A stretch of DNA of 27,343 bases from JBDTNQ01 sp039933635 (GTDB lineage: Bacteria; Acidobacteriota; Vicinamibacteria; Vicinamibacterales; SCN-69-37): assembly GCA_039933635.1 (NCBI GenBank), contig JBDTNQ010000056.1, positions 1-27,343 of the forward strand. Reading direction: 5' to 3'. Below the pieces are notes generated by a model. The model saw nothing but the letters and a program-made list of their open reading frames with translations. It was not told where the DNA came from and did no database searches. Below, piece after piece: positions 1 to 8,046 of the stretch. Positions within the stretch are counted from its first letter, which is position 1, and every line of letters starts with the position of its first letter. The position numbers and the translations under genes are program-made.

Positions 1-36
1 GGTCGATCTCCGTATTACCGCTCAGAGGAGTTACTG

Positions 37-951
37 ATGTCCCCCATCGCGTTCCGCGCCGCCGCAGCCTCGACACTTCTGATTGCCCTCGCCTGGGCCG
101 GGCCGGCCGCCGGTCAGGTGCCGGCCAGGGGGGCGAACCCGCGTCCTGGAGCGGCAGCTCGTCCGCTGCAGCCGGTCGAGGTCGACGGGCGGAATGCGGA
201 TCAGATCCGGAACGACTTCCGCGAGCTGATGCGTCAGTACCCGCCAGCCCTCGGCGAAGTACTGAAACTCGACCCGGCGCTGATGACCAACGAGAACTAC
301 CTCCAGACCTACCCCGGGTTGGCAGCGTTCTTCGCGGCCCACCCCGAGGTGCCGCGGGATCCGGGCTATTTCCTGGAGTTTGCGAACACGTCGAGCGACG
401 TGGAGCGCGAATACGCGCAACGCCGGCCTTATTCGCCGGTCGAGGGCCAGATCCGCGACATCTTCACGTTCCTCGCCGCGGCATCGGCTGTTGGCGGCAT
501 TGCCTTCGTGCTGATCTGGCTCGTCCGCACCATCCTGTCGCACCGTCGTTGGCTGCGTTCCACCAAGCTCCAGATGGACATCCACAACCGCCTCATGGAG
601 CGCCTCTCCTCGAGCGCCGATGTGCAGGCCTACCTCGAGTCGGCGGCGACCAATCGCCTCCTGCTTGATATGCCCGTGATGAACGACGGACCGGCCCGGG
701 TGAGCGCGCCGATCAATCGCATCATGTGGTCCGTCCAGACGGGCATCGTTCTCGGCATGGCGGGCATCGGCCTGCTCATCGGCCAGCGCTACTGGCCGGA
801 CAGCGAGAACGTGCTGACCATTCCAGGTGTGCTGATTCTGGCGGTCGGCGTTGGATTCGTCCTGGCGTCGGCGGCGTCGTATATCCTGTCCGTTCGACTG
901 GGTCTGCTCGAACCGATCGCCGGGGCTCCGAACGACCGGCCGCGGGTGTGA
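37..951 (+). CDS. Membrane protein of unknown function preceding an ECF sigma factor
   Basis: The 304-residue protein has an N-terminal signal peptide (about residues 1-27), a polar exported segment, and three predicted membrane helices at about 141-165, 231-250 and 261-285. The exported part contains an acidic and aromatic stretch with the words LMRQYPPAL and AAHPEVPRDPGYF (residues 64-112). Such stretches occur in uncharacterised acidobacterial proteins encoded beside sigma factors, from memory of the family. The start is supported by GAGGAG at 25-30, six bases before the ATG. The gene ends 14 bp before the sigma-factor start, so the two are probably cotranscribed with the anti-sigma gene behind them. 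A role in envelope sensing upstream of that sigma factor is inference; no enzymatic motif is visible. Confidence 0.85.
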   Translation: MSPIAFRAAAASTLLIALAWAGPAAGQVPARGANPRPGAAARPLQPVEVDGRNADQIRNDFRELMRQYPPALGEVLKLDPALMTNENYLQTYPGLAAFFAAHPEVPRDPGYFLEFANTSSDVEREYAQRRPYSPVEGQIRDIFTFLAAASAVGGIAFVLIWLVRTILSHRRWLRSTKLQMDIHNRLMERLSSSADVQAYLESAATNRLLLDMPVMNDGPARVSAPINRIMWSVQTGIVLGMAGIGLLIGQRYWPDSENVLTIPGVLILAVGVGFVLASAASYILSVRLGLLEPIAGAPNDRPRV

Positions 952-965
952 GCCGGCGCCGCCCC

Positions 966-1538
966 ATGACATCCCGAGACACGTCGCTTACCGCCCTCGA
1001 CCTTACGGCCACGCGCGCTGTCGAGATGGACGTGCCGTTGCAGATGGACGAGGAGGCCTTCCGCGGCTTCTACGACCGCACGTCGCGACAGGTCTGGGCG
1101 TATCTGCATCGACTTACCGGCGATCCGAACACGGCCGACGATCTCCTGCAGGACACCTACTACCGCTTCCTGCGCGCATCGGTGCCGCTCGAGGGCGAGG
1201 CGCATCGGCGTCACTATCTCTTCCGCATTGCGACCAACCTCGCGAACGATCGTTTCCGGCGCGTGAAGACGCGCCCGATCGAAGTCGACCACGACACGGA
1301 CACGATGCCGGGGCACACCAGTAGTACCGCACTGGACACGCAGCTCGACGTGACGCAGGCCATGAGCCGTCTGCGCGGCCGCGAGCGCGCGATGCTGCTC
1401 CTGGCCTACGCACACGGTGCGTCCCACCAGGAGATTGCGCAGTCCATGGGCCTGCGGCCCTCGAGCGTCAAGACGCTGCTGCTCCGAGCGCGCCGGCGAT
1501 TCGCTGGCCTGCTCGGTCACCGTGGAGTCCAGGCATGA
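966..1538 (+). CDS. ECF-type RNA polymerase sigma factor
   Basis: A 190-residue sigma-70 family factor of the extracytoplasmic-function type, which directs RNA polymerase to a small regulon. Region 2 lies at about residues 28-90, with the core-binding word ADDLLQDTYYRFLR at 57-70. Region 4 lies at about 130-182 and holds the helix-turn-helix ASHQEIAQSMGLRPSSVKTLLLRARRRF read in pieces (152-179). Regions 1 and 3 are absent, as usual for ECF factors. The reading frame is open further upstream, but the ATG at 966 gives the normal family length and follows the stop of the previous gene by 14 bp. The stop overlaps the next start (ATGA), which couples it to the anti-sigma gene. The target promoters cannot be told from this window. 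Confidence 0.93.
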   Translation: MTSRDTSLTALDLTATRAVEMDVPLQMDEEAFRGFYDRTSRQVWAYLHRLTGDPNTADDLLQDTYYRFLRASVPLEGEAHRRHYLFRIATNLANDRFRRVKTRPIEVDHDTDTMPGHTSSTALDTQLDVTQAMSRLRGRERAMLLLAYAHGASHQEIAQSMGLRPSSVKTLLLRARRRFAGLLGHRGVQA

Positions 1539-2101
1539 CCCGCCACGCAACCGCGTGTGCCCGCGAGACCGAGGTCCTCGATCTGATCGCGATCGGCCAG
1601 TGGCCCGCGCGCGCCGACGCAGACCTCGCCGCGCACGTCGCCTCGTGCCCGAACTGCGTGGAACTGGCCCTCGTCGCGTCGGCCATCGTCGACGTGCGGG
1701 ACAGCGGCGAGGGCTACAGGCACCTGCCCGACTCCGGTATCGTCTGGCTCCGCGCTCAGATGCGTGCGCGCGAGGACGCAACCAACCGTGCCGCTCGTCC
1801 GCTTTGGCTCGCCCAGTTCGCCGGTGTCGCCGCGGTCGTCGCCATTCTCGCGATCTGGTCCAGCGGCTTGATGGGCAGCGTCTCCGGGGTGGCCTCATCC
1901 GGGTGGACGTCGATGACCGATCTGTTCGCCCGCGTGCCGGAACTCTTCGTTTTGTCCATCCAGCCCGCTGGCGGCGGGACTGGCGCTGAAACCGCAACGC
2001 GGTGGCTGATTCCAGGCCTCATCGTCGCCACGCTCGGGGTAATTGCCCTGGCATTCGGGGTTTCGAAGCTGGCGGACGGCGACGGCGAAGAGCCGCGTTA
2101 A
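1535..2101 (+). CDS. Zinc-finger membrane anti-sigma factor (probable)
   Basis: A 188-residue protein with an N-terminal H34-x3-C38-x2-C41 motif (HVASCPNC), the hallmark of the zinc-binding anti-sigma domain that holds ECF sigma factors inactive. A first membrane helix follows at about 91-112 and a second near the C terminus at about 156-178, leaving a roughly 45-residue loop that is probably periplasmic. It starts inside the stop codon of the sigma gene (ATGA), the classic arrangement for a sigma/anti-sigma pair made in matched amounts. The anti-sigma role rests on the zinc motif, topology and position. The second helix is unusual for the simplest anti-sigma factors, which have one. Confidence 0.8.
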   Translation: MTRHATACARETEVLDLIAIGQWPARADADLAAHVASCPNCVELALVASAIVDVRDSGEGYRHLPDSGIVWLRAQMRAREDATNRAARPLWLAQFAGVAAVVAILAIWSSGLMGSVSGVASSGWTSMTDLFARVPELFVLSIQPAGGGTGAETATRWLIPGLIVATLGVIALAFGVSKLADGDGEEPR

Positions 2102-2201
2102 GACAGCCCAGCCCGCCTCAGCTCCCCCCTCATCGCCATCTGGCGTAGTCTAGAGATGTCCGCAGCGTCTGCCGGCGCCTGTGGTGGGAAGTGACATCAC
2201 C

Positions 2202-3119
2202 ATGACCCGTTCCGTGCCCCTGGCCCTTGCGGTCTGCGTCGTCGTCGCCTTCGTCGCGAAGACGTCGGCGCAAGTGTTCCGAAGCTCCTCTCAAACGGTT
2301 GCCATCTACGCCACCGTGGTCGATTCCGACAATCACCTTGCGACCGATCTCGAGCAGAAGGATTTCGAGGTCTACGACAACGGCGTACTCAAGCCGCTGA
2401 CGCTCTTCAAGAGTGACATCCAGCCCATCACGGTCGTGGTCATGCTCGACACGAGCGGCAGCATGACGATGGACATCGACCTGCTGAAGACGGCCGCGGA
2501 GCGGTTCGTGCTGCGGTTGCTGCCGGAAGATCGCGCGCGGATCGGCAGCTTCAACGACAAGATCATCATCAGCCCGCGTTTCATCGGCAATCGCGACGAC
2601 CTCGTCCGCATCATTCACAACGACATCCAGTTCGGCAACCCGACGTATCTGTGGGATGCGATCGATGCCAGCATGTCCGCCCTCGCGTCGGAATCCGGAC
2701 GCCGCGTCGTGCTGGTCTTCACCGATGGCGAGGATGACAGAAGCCAGCGGACCGACTACGGCAAGGTGCAGACGCGGGCGGTGGCCGAGGACTTCATGAT
2801 TTACGCGATCGGCCGGCAGACCCGCATTCTCGGACAGCTCACGAAGCCCGATCGCAAGCTGGCGCCTCTGGCGTCCTCGACCGGCGGCGGGTACTACGAG
2901 CTCAAGGAAGGATCCGACCTCAACTCCACGTTCACGCGCGTGGCCGATGAGTTGCACCGCCAGTACGTGATCGGGTTTTCCGCGGACAACCTCGACGGCA
3001 CCATGCACAAGCTCGACGTGCGCGTGAAGGTGCCCGGCATGGCCGTGCGCGCGCGCAAGGGCTACCTCGCGTCGAAGGCCGGGGTCGCGGCCACCGCCGC
3101 ACCGACGGCGCAGAAATAG
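2202..3119 (+). CDS. Secreted VWA-domain protein (acidobacterial VWFA-related family), copy 1
   Basis: A 305-residue exported protein with a signal peptide at 1-23 ending in TSA-Q. It is followed by a short beta-rich segment with the word DFEVYDNG (54-61), typical of the VWFA-related domain found mostly in Acidobacteriota (TIGR03436). The von Willebrand A domain follows, with the metal-ion-dependent adhesion site D83-T-S-G-S87 and a later TDGEDD loop. Such domains bind protein ligands through a divalent metal. An in-frame GTG at 2181 is possible, but the ATG at 2202 places the signal peptide at the N terminus, with GGGAAG at 2185-2190 as a plausible ribosome site. The next gene is a paralogue in the same order. 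Substrate or partner is unknown. Confidence 0.88.
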   Translation: MTRSVPLALAVCVVVAFVAKTSAQVFRSSSQTVAIYATVVDSDNHLATDLEQKDFEVYDNGVLKPLTLFKSDIQPITVVVMLDTSGSMTMDIDLLKTAAERFVLRLLPEDRARIGSFNDKIIISPRFIGNRDDLVRIIHNDIQFGNPTYLWDAIDASMSALASESGRRVVLVFTDGEDDRSQRTDYGKVQTRAVAEDFMIYAIGRQTRILGQLTKPDRKLAPLASSTGGGYYELKEGSDLNSTFTRVADELHRQYVIGFSADNLDGTMHKLDVRVKVPGMAVRARKGYLASKAGVAATAAPTAQK

Positions 3120-3138
3120 TCTTGCGACAGCGGGACGC

Positions 3139-4119
3139 ATGGCACGGCTCGCCGGCATCGCGTTACTGCTGATCACCGCATTTGCGTTGATCGCCCGTGG
3201 CGCGCAAAATCCGACGCCACAAGCACCGGTCTTCCGCACCGGCACGGAAACGGTGGCGATCTACGCCACGGTGCTCGATCGCTCGGGCGAGATGGTGCCC
3301 AATCTCCGCCGCGAAGACTTCGATGTGTACGACGACGGCAAACCGCAGCCGCTGACCGTCTTCGTCAGCGGCCTGCAGCCGATCACGGCCGCGCTCCTGG
3401 TCGACACGAGCGCGAGCATGACCCTCAATCTCGAACTGGCACAGCAGGCCGCCGAGCAGTTCGTCATCCGCATGCTCCCCGGCGATCGCGTGCGCGTCGG
3501 CAGCTTCAGCGATCGCGTCGATCTCAGTCCGGACTTCACCTCCGATCGCGATCGTCTGCTGAAGTCCCTGCGCGACGATCTGCACATCGGGAATCCGACG
3601 AAACTCTGGGATGCAATCGATCAGACCATGACATCGCTCGCGCCGCTGGGCGGTCGTCGCGTCATCCTCGTCTTGACGGATGGAATGGACACGGCCAGCC
3701 GGGTCACGTCCGATGCGATCTTCCAGCGCTCCCGTGTCGACGAACTGATGATCTACATTGTCCAGTTCCGGTCCACCCCGCTGGCCAACCAGGCCGAGAT
3801 CCCGCTCTCACCCACCCCTGGCATGCTCTTCGGCAGCCCTCCTCCGCTGACCTTCCGGGCCCTCGACGACCTCATCCGGCGGCTGGCTTCGCAGACCGGG
3901 GGCGGTCACTTCGTCATGGGACGCAATGACGACGTCAACGCCACGTTCACGGCGGTGATGCAGGAGCTGCATTACCAATACACGCTTGGGTTTACACCGG
4001 AACGGGCCGACGGCCGTGTGCACGAGCTGGTGGTGCGGGTGCGCAGACCCGGCCTCACCGTCCGGGCGCGACGGAGCTACCTGGCGGCGCCCTCGGCCCC
4101 GGCGGTCCGACCACAGTAG
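3139..4119 (+). CDS. Secreted VWA-domain protein (acidobacterial VWFA-related family), copy 2
   Basis: A 326-residue paralogue of the preceding protein with the same plan: signal peptide at about 1-22, the DFDVYDDG segment (60-67), an adhesion-site motif D89-T-S-A-S93, a TDGMD loop, and a C-terminal ending like copy 1 (YTLGFTPERADGRVHELVVRV, in pieces). It differs by an extra proline-rich insertion with the words PLSPTPGMLF and SPPPL in the second half of the VWA domain. Eighteen bases separate it from copy 1, so the pair is probably one transcript that arose by tandem duplication. Both copies keep the DxSxS metal ligands, so neither looks degenerate. The role in the envelope or secreted fraction is unknown. 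Confidence 0.87.
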   Translation: MARLAGIALLLITAFALIARGAQNPTPQAPVFRTGTETVAIYATVLDRSGEMVPNLRREDFDVYDDGKPQPLTVFVSGLQPITAALLVDTSASMTLNLELAQQAAEQFVIRMLPGDRVRVGSFSDRVDLSPDFTSDRDRLLKSLRDDLHIGNPTKLWDAIDQTMTSLAPLGGRRVILVLTDGMDTASRVTSDAIFQRSRVDELMIYIVQFRSTPLANQAEIPLSPTPGMLFGSPPPLTFRALDDLIRRLASQTGGGHFVMGRNDDVNATFTAVMQELHYQYTLGFTPERADGRVHELVVRVRRPGLTVRARRSYLAAPSAPAVRPQ

Positions 4120-4217
4120 CGGCATGCTAGTCTTTTCGTCATAAGTTCCCGGGCCAGGCTCCCCGATTGAGCTACGCCGCGCGCAATTGGCGCATTCGAC
4201 TCAGAGCCTTCCTGACG

Positions 4218-5138
4218 ATGCCGCATCCACGCCATACGCTGACTCGCACCCTCGTGCTCCTGACGTCGATAGCGGCGCTTGCCGGCTGCTCGGTCAAGAC
4301 CATGGCGGTGAAGACCGTTGCCAACACCCTTTCGGACACTGGTGACGTGTTCTCCCGGGACGAGGATCCGGAGCTCATTCGCGATGCCATCCCATTCGCG
4401 TTGAAGCTGTACGAGTCGCTGCTCGACTCGGTGCCGAAACACCAGCCGCTGCTCATCGCCACGTGCAGCGGGTTCACGCAGTACGGCTATGCCTTCGTCG
4501 AGACCGACGCCGACATCGCTGGTGAGGCGAAGCACGACGAAGCGAAAGCGCTGCGCGAGCGCGCGCTCAAGCTCTATGTGCGCGGCAAGGACTATTGTCT
4601 GCGCGCGTTCGATGTCCGTTTTCCCGGCGGCAGTCAGAAGCTGCTGATGGATCCGGCGGTGGTGCTGGCCAAAGCCGAGAAGAAGGACGTGCCCCTTCTC
4701 TATTGGACCGCGGCGTCCTGGGGCGCGGCGATTGCCCTGGGTATCGATCAACCGGATCTCGTGATTGATCTGCCGACCGTGCGGGCGCTGGCCGAGCGCG
4801 GGCTGGCGCTGGATGAAACGTGGAGCAAGGGCGCGCTTCATGAGCTCATGATCTCGCTCGACAGTCTGCCTGAAGCGCTCGGTGGAAGTACGGAGCAGGC
4901 GCGCAAGCACTTCGCGCGCGCCGTTGAGTTGCAGGGCGGCCTGTCGGCGAGCCCCTACATCCTGCTCGCCGCGGGCGTTTCGGTTGCGGCACAGGACAAG
5001 GCGGAGTACCAAGATCTGCTGCAGAAGGCGCTGGCGGTGGATCCGGGCAAGGATCCGTCGAACCGCCTCGCCAATCTCATTTCCCAGCGCCGCGCGCGGG
5101 CGCTCATGGATCAAGAAGACGCCCACTTCGCAAAGTGA
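4218..5138 (+). CDS. TRAP transporter T-component (TatT-like) lipoprotein
   Basis: A 306-residue lipoprotein with a signal peptide ending in the lipobox LAGC, followed by an all-helical protein rich in alternating helix pairs that resemble tetratricopeptide repeats. The words SGFTQYGYAFVETDAD, AEKKDVPLLYWTAASWGAAI and LHELMISLDSLPEALGG (read in parts) match the TRAP-associated T component. The best-known member is a Treponema lipoprotein that trimerises and docks the periplasmic binding protein. The start chosen is the ATG at 4218, which places the lipobox about 23 residues in; the frame is open to a TTG at 4167. The stop overlaps the frame of the next gene's leader and the DctP gene begins 17 bp on. 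A docking or ligand-passing role for the DctP encoded next is inferred from family and position. Confidence 0.87.
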   Translation: MPHPRHTLTRTLVLLTSIAALAGCSVKTMAVKTVANTLSDTGDVFSRDEDPELIRDAIPFALKLYESLLDSVPKHQPLLIATCSGFTQYGYAFVETDADIAGEAKHDEAKALRERALKLYVRGKDYCLRAFDVRFPGGSQKLLMDPAVVLAKAEKKDVPLLYWTAASWGAAIALGIDQPDLVIDLPTVRALAERGLALDETWSKGALHELMISLDSLPEALGGSTEQARKHFARAVELQGGLSASPYILLAAGVSVAAQDKAEYQDLLQKALAVDPGKDPSNRLANLISQRRARALMDQEDAHFAK

Positions 5139-5155
5139 CCTTTGGAGGACGAACG

Positions 5156-6184
5156 ATGTCAGGCCTGAAGAAATTATTGTGTACAGCCGCGCTCGCCGCG
5201 GCGGCGATTGCCGTGCCGGTGTCGGCCGCGGCGCCGATCACGGTGCGTCTCGCGACGCAGGCGCCGGTGAACTCGACGTGGCACAAGGCGCTGCTGGACA
5301 TGGGCGCGCAATGGGACGCGAAGACGTCCGGCCGCGTGAAGGTCACGGTGTATGCCGGCGGCATGCAGGGCGACGAGCCCTCGACGGTGCGGATGATGCG
5401 GCCCGGCGTCGATCAACTCCAGGCCAGCCTGCTGATGGTCGCGGGCCTGGCTCAGCTCGACGATTCGTTCAACGTGTTCGGGATGCCGTTCTTCTTCCAG
5501 AGCGACGAAGAGGCGGCCTACGTGCAGCAGAAGCTCACGCCGGTGCTACAGAAACGGCTCGAGGCCAAGGGCTTCCGACTGCTCTGCTGGGGCAGCGGTG
5601 GCTGGGTCCAGCTCTTCTCCAAGAAGCCGCTGAAGACGCTCGATGACGTGAAGGCCGCGAAGCTCTACACGAGCGAAGGCGACGACAAGATGGTGCAGTG
5701 GTACAAGAGCAACGGCTTCCACCCCGTGGCCCTTCCGGCGGGCCAGATCCCCGCGCAGTTGAAACTCACCGCCGGCATGATTGACACGGCGCCGAGCCCA
5801 CCATATCCGGCCCTCGTGCTGCAGATGTTCCGCGACGCGAAGTACATGCTCGACGTCCGCGTGGCACCGCTCGTCGGAGGTCTCGTGATCACGAACACCG
5901 CGTGGAACAAGATCGATCCGGCCGACCAGAAGGTCCTGATGGACGAGGCCAAGGCCTTCGAGAAACGCATCATGACGGACGCGCCGAAACAGGACGCGGA
6001 TTCCGTCACGACCATGAAGACGCGCGGCCTCGAGGTGACGACGCTCGACGCCAAGGGGACCGCGGATTTCCGCACGGCGGCCGAGAAGCTGGTGCCGACG
6101 CTCAAGGGCAGCATCGTACCGGGGGACATCTACGACATGGCCGTCCAGGAACGCGACGCCTTCCGCAAGACGAAGGGCAAGTAG
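5156..6184 (+). CDS. dctP: TRAP transporter substrate-binding protein, DctP family
   Basis: A 342-residue periplasmic solute receptor with a signal peptide (1-25, ending VSAAA). The DctP fold begins at ITVRLATQAP and includes the words GMPFFFQSDEEA, LFSKKPLKTLDDVKAAKL and VITNTAWNKI. The receptor captures a solute and delivers it to the DctQM permease encoded next. The ATG at 5156 is preceded by GGAGG at 5144-5148, seven bases away, which decides the start over an in-frame upstream ATG/ACG region. At the place where acid-binding DctP proteins carry the conserved arginine (usually KxRVP), this protein reads KLYTSEG with Tyr171. The ligand may therefore not be an ordinary carboxylate. T component, receptor and permease form one operon. 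Confidence 0.92.
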   Translation: MSGLKKLLCTAALAAAAIAVPVSAAAPITVRLATQAPVNSTWHKALLDMGAQWDAKTSGRVKVTVYAGGMQGDEPSTVRMMRPGVDQLQASLLMVAGLAQLDDSFNVFGMPFFFQSDEEAAYVQQKLTPVLQKRLEAKGFRLLCWGSGGWVQLFSKKPLKTLDDVKAAKLYTSEGDDKMVQWYKSNGFHPVALPAGQIPAQLKLTAGMIDTAPSPPYPALVLQMFRDAKYMLDVRVAPLVGGLVITNTAWNKIDPADQKVLMDEAKAFEKRIMTDAPKQDADSVTTMKTRGLEVTTLDAKGTADFRTAAEKLVPTLKGSIVPGDIYDMAVQERDAFRKTKGK

Positions 6185-7993
6185 ATGCGCCAGTTCGCCG
6201 TCCGTGCCGAGAATGTGGCCGCGACGCTGGCGCTCGGCGGCATCATGCTGCTGCCGCTCGCTGAAATCGCGATTCGGTCCTTCTACAACACGGGCATTCC
6301 GGGCGCCGCGCCGTTCGCGCAGAACCTGACCCTCTGGGTCGGGCTGCTCGGGGCGGCGATCGCCGCGCGTGATGGCAAGCTGCTCACGCTGGCGACCGGT
6401 GAGTTCCTTCCCAAAGGCGTCACCGGAATCGCGCATCTCGTCGGCGCCGCCGCAGGAGCGGCCATCGCGGCGATGTTCGCGGTGGGTGGCGCCACGCTGG
6501 TCGCGACGGAGCGCGCCGCGGGCGACGTCATCGCGGTTGGCGTGCCGATCTGGGTCGCCACGCTGGTGTTCCCCTTTGCCTTCGCCCTGATCGCCGCACG
6601 ACTGGTCTGGCGGGCGTCGCCGCACATGATCGGCCGGGGCATTGCCGCGCTCGGTCTCATCGCCGGCTTTGCGCTCGCGCAACATCCTGAGTGGATCGAA
6701 GGTCACCCGTTGTGGCCGTGGCTGGTCGCGCTGTTGATTTCGGGGATCCTTGGCGCGCCCATCTTCGCGCTGCTCGGCGGCATCGCGATGATCGCGTTCT
6801 TCATCGACGGCAGCCGCGCCGTCGTACCGCTGATCAAGGCGTACGAAGAGCTCACGTCCCCGTCGGCCAACCTGGCGGCGATCCCGCTCTTCACGTTCAC
6901 CGGGTTCCTGCTGGCTGAGGGCAAGTCCTCCGAGCGCTTGCTCCGCGCGCTGCGCGCGCTCGTCGGCTGGATTCCCGGCGGCACCGCGATGGCCGCCGCC
7001 ACGCTGTGCGCCTTCTTCACGTTGTTCACAGGTGGATCGGGTGTGACGATTCTCGCGCTCGGCGGCCTGCTGCTGCCGGCGATGCTGCAGGAAGGCTACA
7101 AGGAGCGCTTCTCGATCGGCATCCTCACCGCATCTGGATCGCTCGGCCTGCTCTTTCCGCTGTCTGTTCCCCTCATCCTCTACGGTATCGTCGCGCAGAA
7201 CGTCGCCATCGAAGATCTGTTCATCGGAGGACTGCTGCCCGGGTTGCTGATGCTGGGCCTCGTCGCCGCGCTCGGCGTGCGACACGCGGTCAAGAACAAC
7301 GCCCGCCACTCGCCTTTCCGCGCCGGCGAGGCCACCGGCGCGCTGTGGGGCGCCAAGTGGGAATTGCTGCTCCCCGTGGTCGTGCTGATCGCACTACTCG
7401 GCGGATATGCGACCACGTCCGAGTCGGCCGCCCTCGCCGCGCTCTACGCATTGATCGTGCAGCGTTTCATTCACCGCGACCTGGCGACCTTCCGCGACGT
7501 CCTGCGTGTCGCCAGTGACTGCGTCGGCCTGGTCGGCGGCGTACTCGTCATTCTGGCGGTGGCCGTGGGCCTGACGAATTACCTGGTCAACGCGCAGATC
7601 CCGATGCTGCTCATCGACTGGACGCAATCGCACGTCCACTCGAAGTGGGTATTCCTCCTCGGCCTCAACGTGTTCCTGCTGCTCGTCGGCACCGTGATGG
7701 ATATCTTTTCCGCCATCGTCGTCGTCGTGCCGCTGATCCTGCCTCTGGCGCAGGTATTCGAGATCAACCTGGTCCACCTCGGCGTGATCTTCATCGCGAA
7801 TCTGGAACTCGGGTATCTGCATCCCCCGCTGGGGCTGAACCTGCTGCTCGCGTCCTACCGCTTCAAGAAGCCGGTGCTCGAGGTCACCTGGGCGACGCTG
7901 CCCATGCTGGCCGTGCTGGCGATTGGCGTGTTGCTCATCACGTACGTGCCCTGGCTGACCATGGGGATTCTGCACTGGCTGGGAAGAGCCTAG
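6185..7993 (+). CDS. dctM: TRAP transporter permease, fused small and large subunits (DctQM)
   Basis: A 602-residue inner-membrane protein that joins the two TRAP permease subunits. The N-terminal 150-170 residues hold about four helices of the DctQ type (ENVAATLALGGIMLLPLAEI start; NLTLWVGLLGAAIAARDGK). The remainder is the DctM large subunit, with the words FTGFLLAEGKSSERLL, GGSGVTILALGGLLLPAML, GSLGLLFPLSVPLILYG and NLELGYLHPPLGLNLLLASYRF. It imports solute with a sodium or proton gradient. Its ATG directly follows the TAG of dctP with no gap, so it is translationally coupled. Fused DctQM proteins are known and commonly go with T-component systems. The substrate is unknown. Confidence 0.93.
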   Translation: MRQFAVRAENVAATLALGGIMLLPLAEIAIRSFYNTGIPGAAPFAQNLTLWVGLLGAAIAARDGKLLTLATGEFLPKGVTGIAHLVGAAAGAAIAAMFAVGGATLVATERAAGDVIAVGVPIWVATLVFPFAFALIAARLVWRASPHMIGRGIAALGLIAGFALAQHPEWIEGHPLWPWLVALLISGILGAPIFALLGGIAMIAFFIDGSRAVVPLIKAYEELTSPSANLAAIPLFTFTGFLLAEGKSSERLLRALRALVGWIPGGTAMAAATLCAFFTLFTGGSGVTILALGGLLLPAMLQEGYKERFSIGILTASGSLGLLFPLSVPLILYGIVAQNVAIEDLFIGGLLPGLLMLGLVAALGVRHAVKNNARHSPFRAGEATGALWGAKWELLLPVVVLIALLGGYATTSESAALAALYALIVQRFIHRDLATFRDVLRVASDCVGLVGGVLVILAVAVGLTNYLVNAQIPMLLIDWTQSHVHSKWVFLLGLNVFLLLVGTVMDIFSAIVVVVPLILPLAQVFEINLVHLGVIFIANLELGYLHPPLGLNLLLASYRFKKPVLEVTWATLPMLAVLAIGVLLITYVPWLTMGILHWLGRA

Positions 7994-8046
7994 ATGAGTC
8001 CATTCCCGCCCCTCTGTTACCATCTGACCTATCCGGGGAGGCGAAT

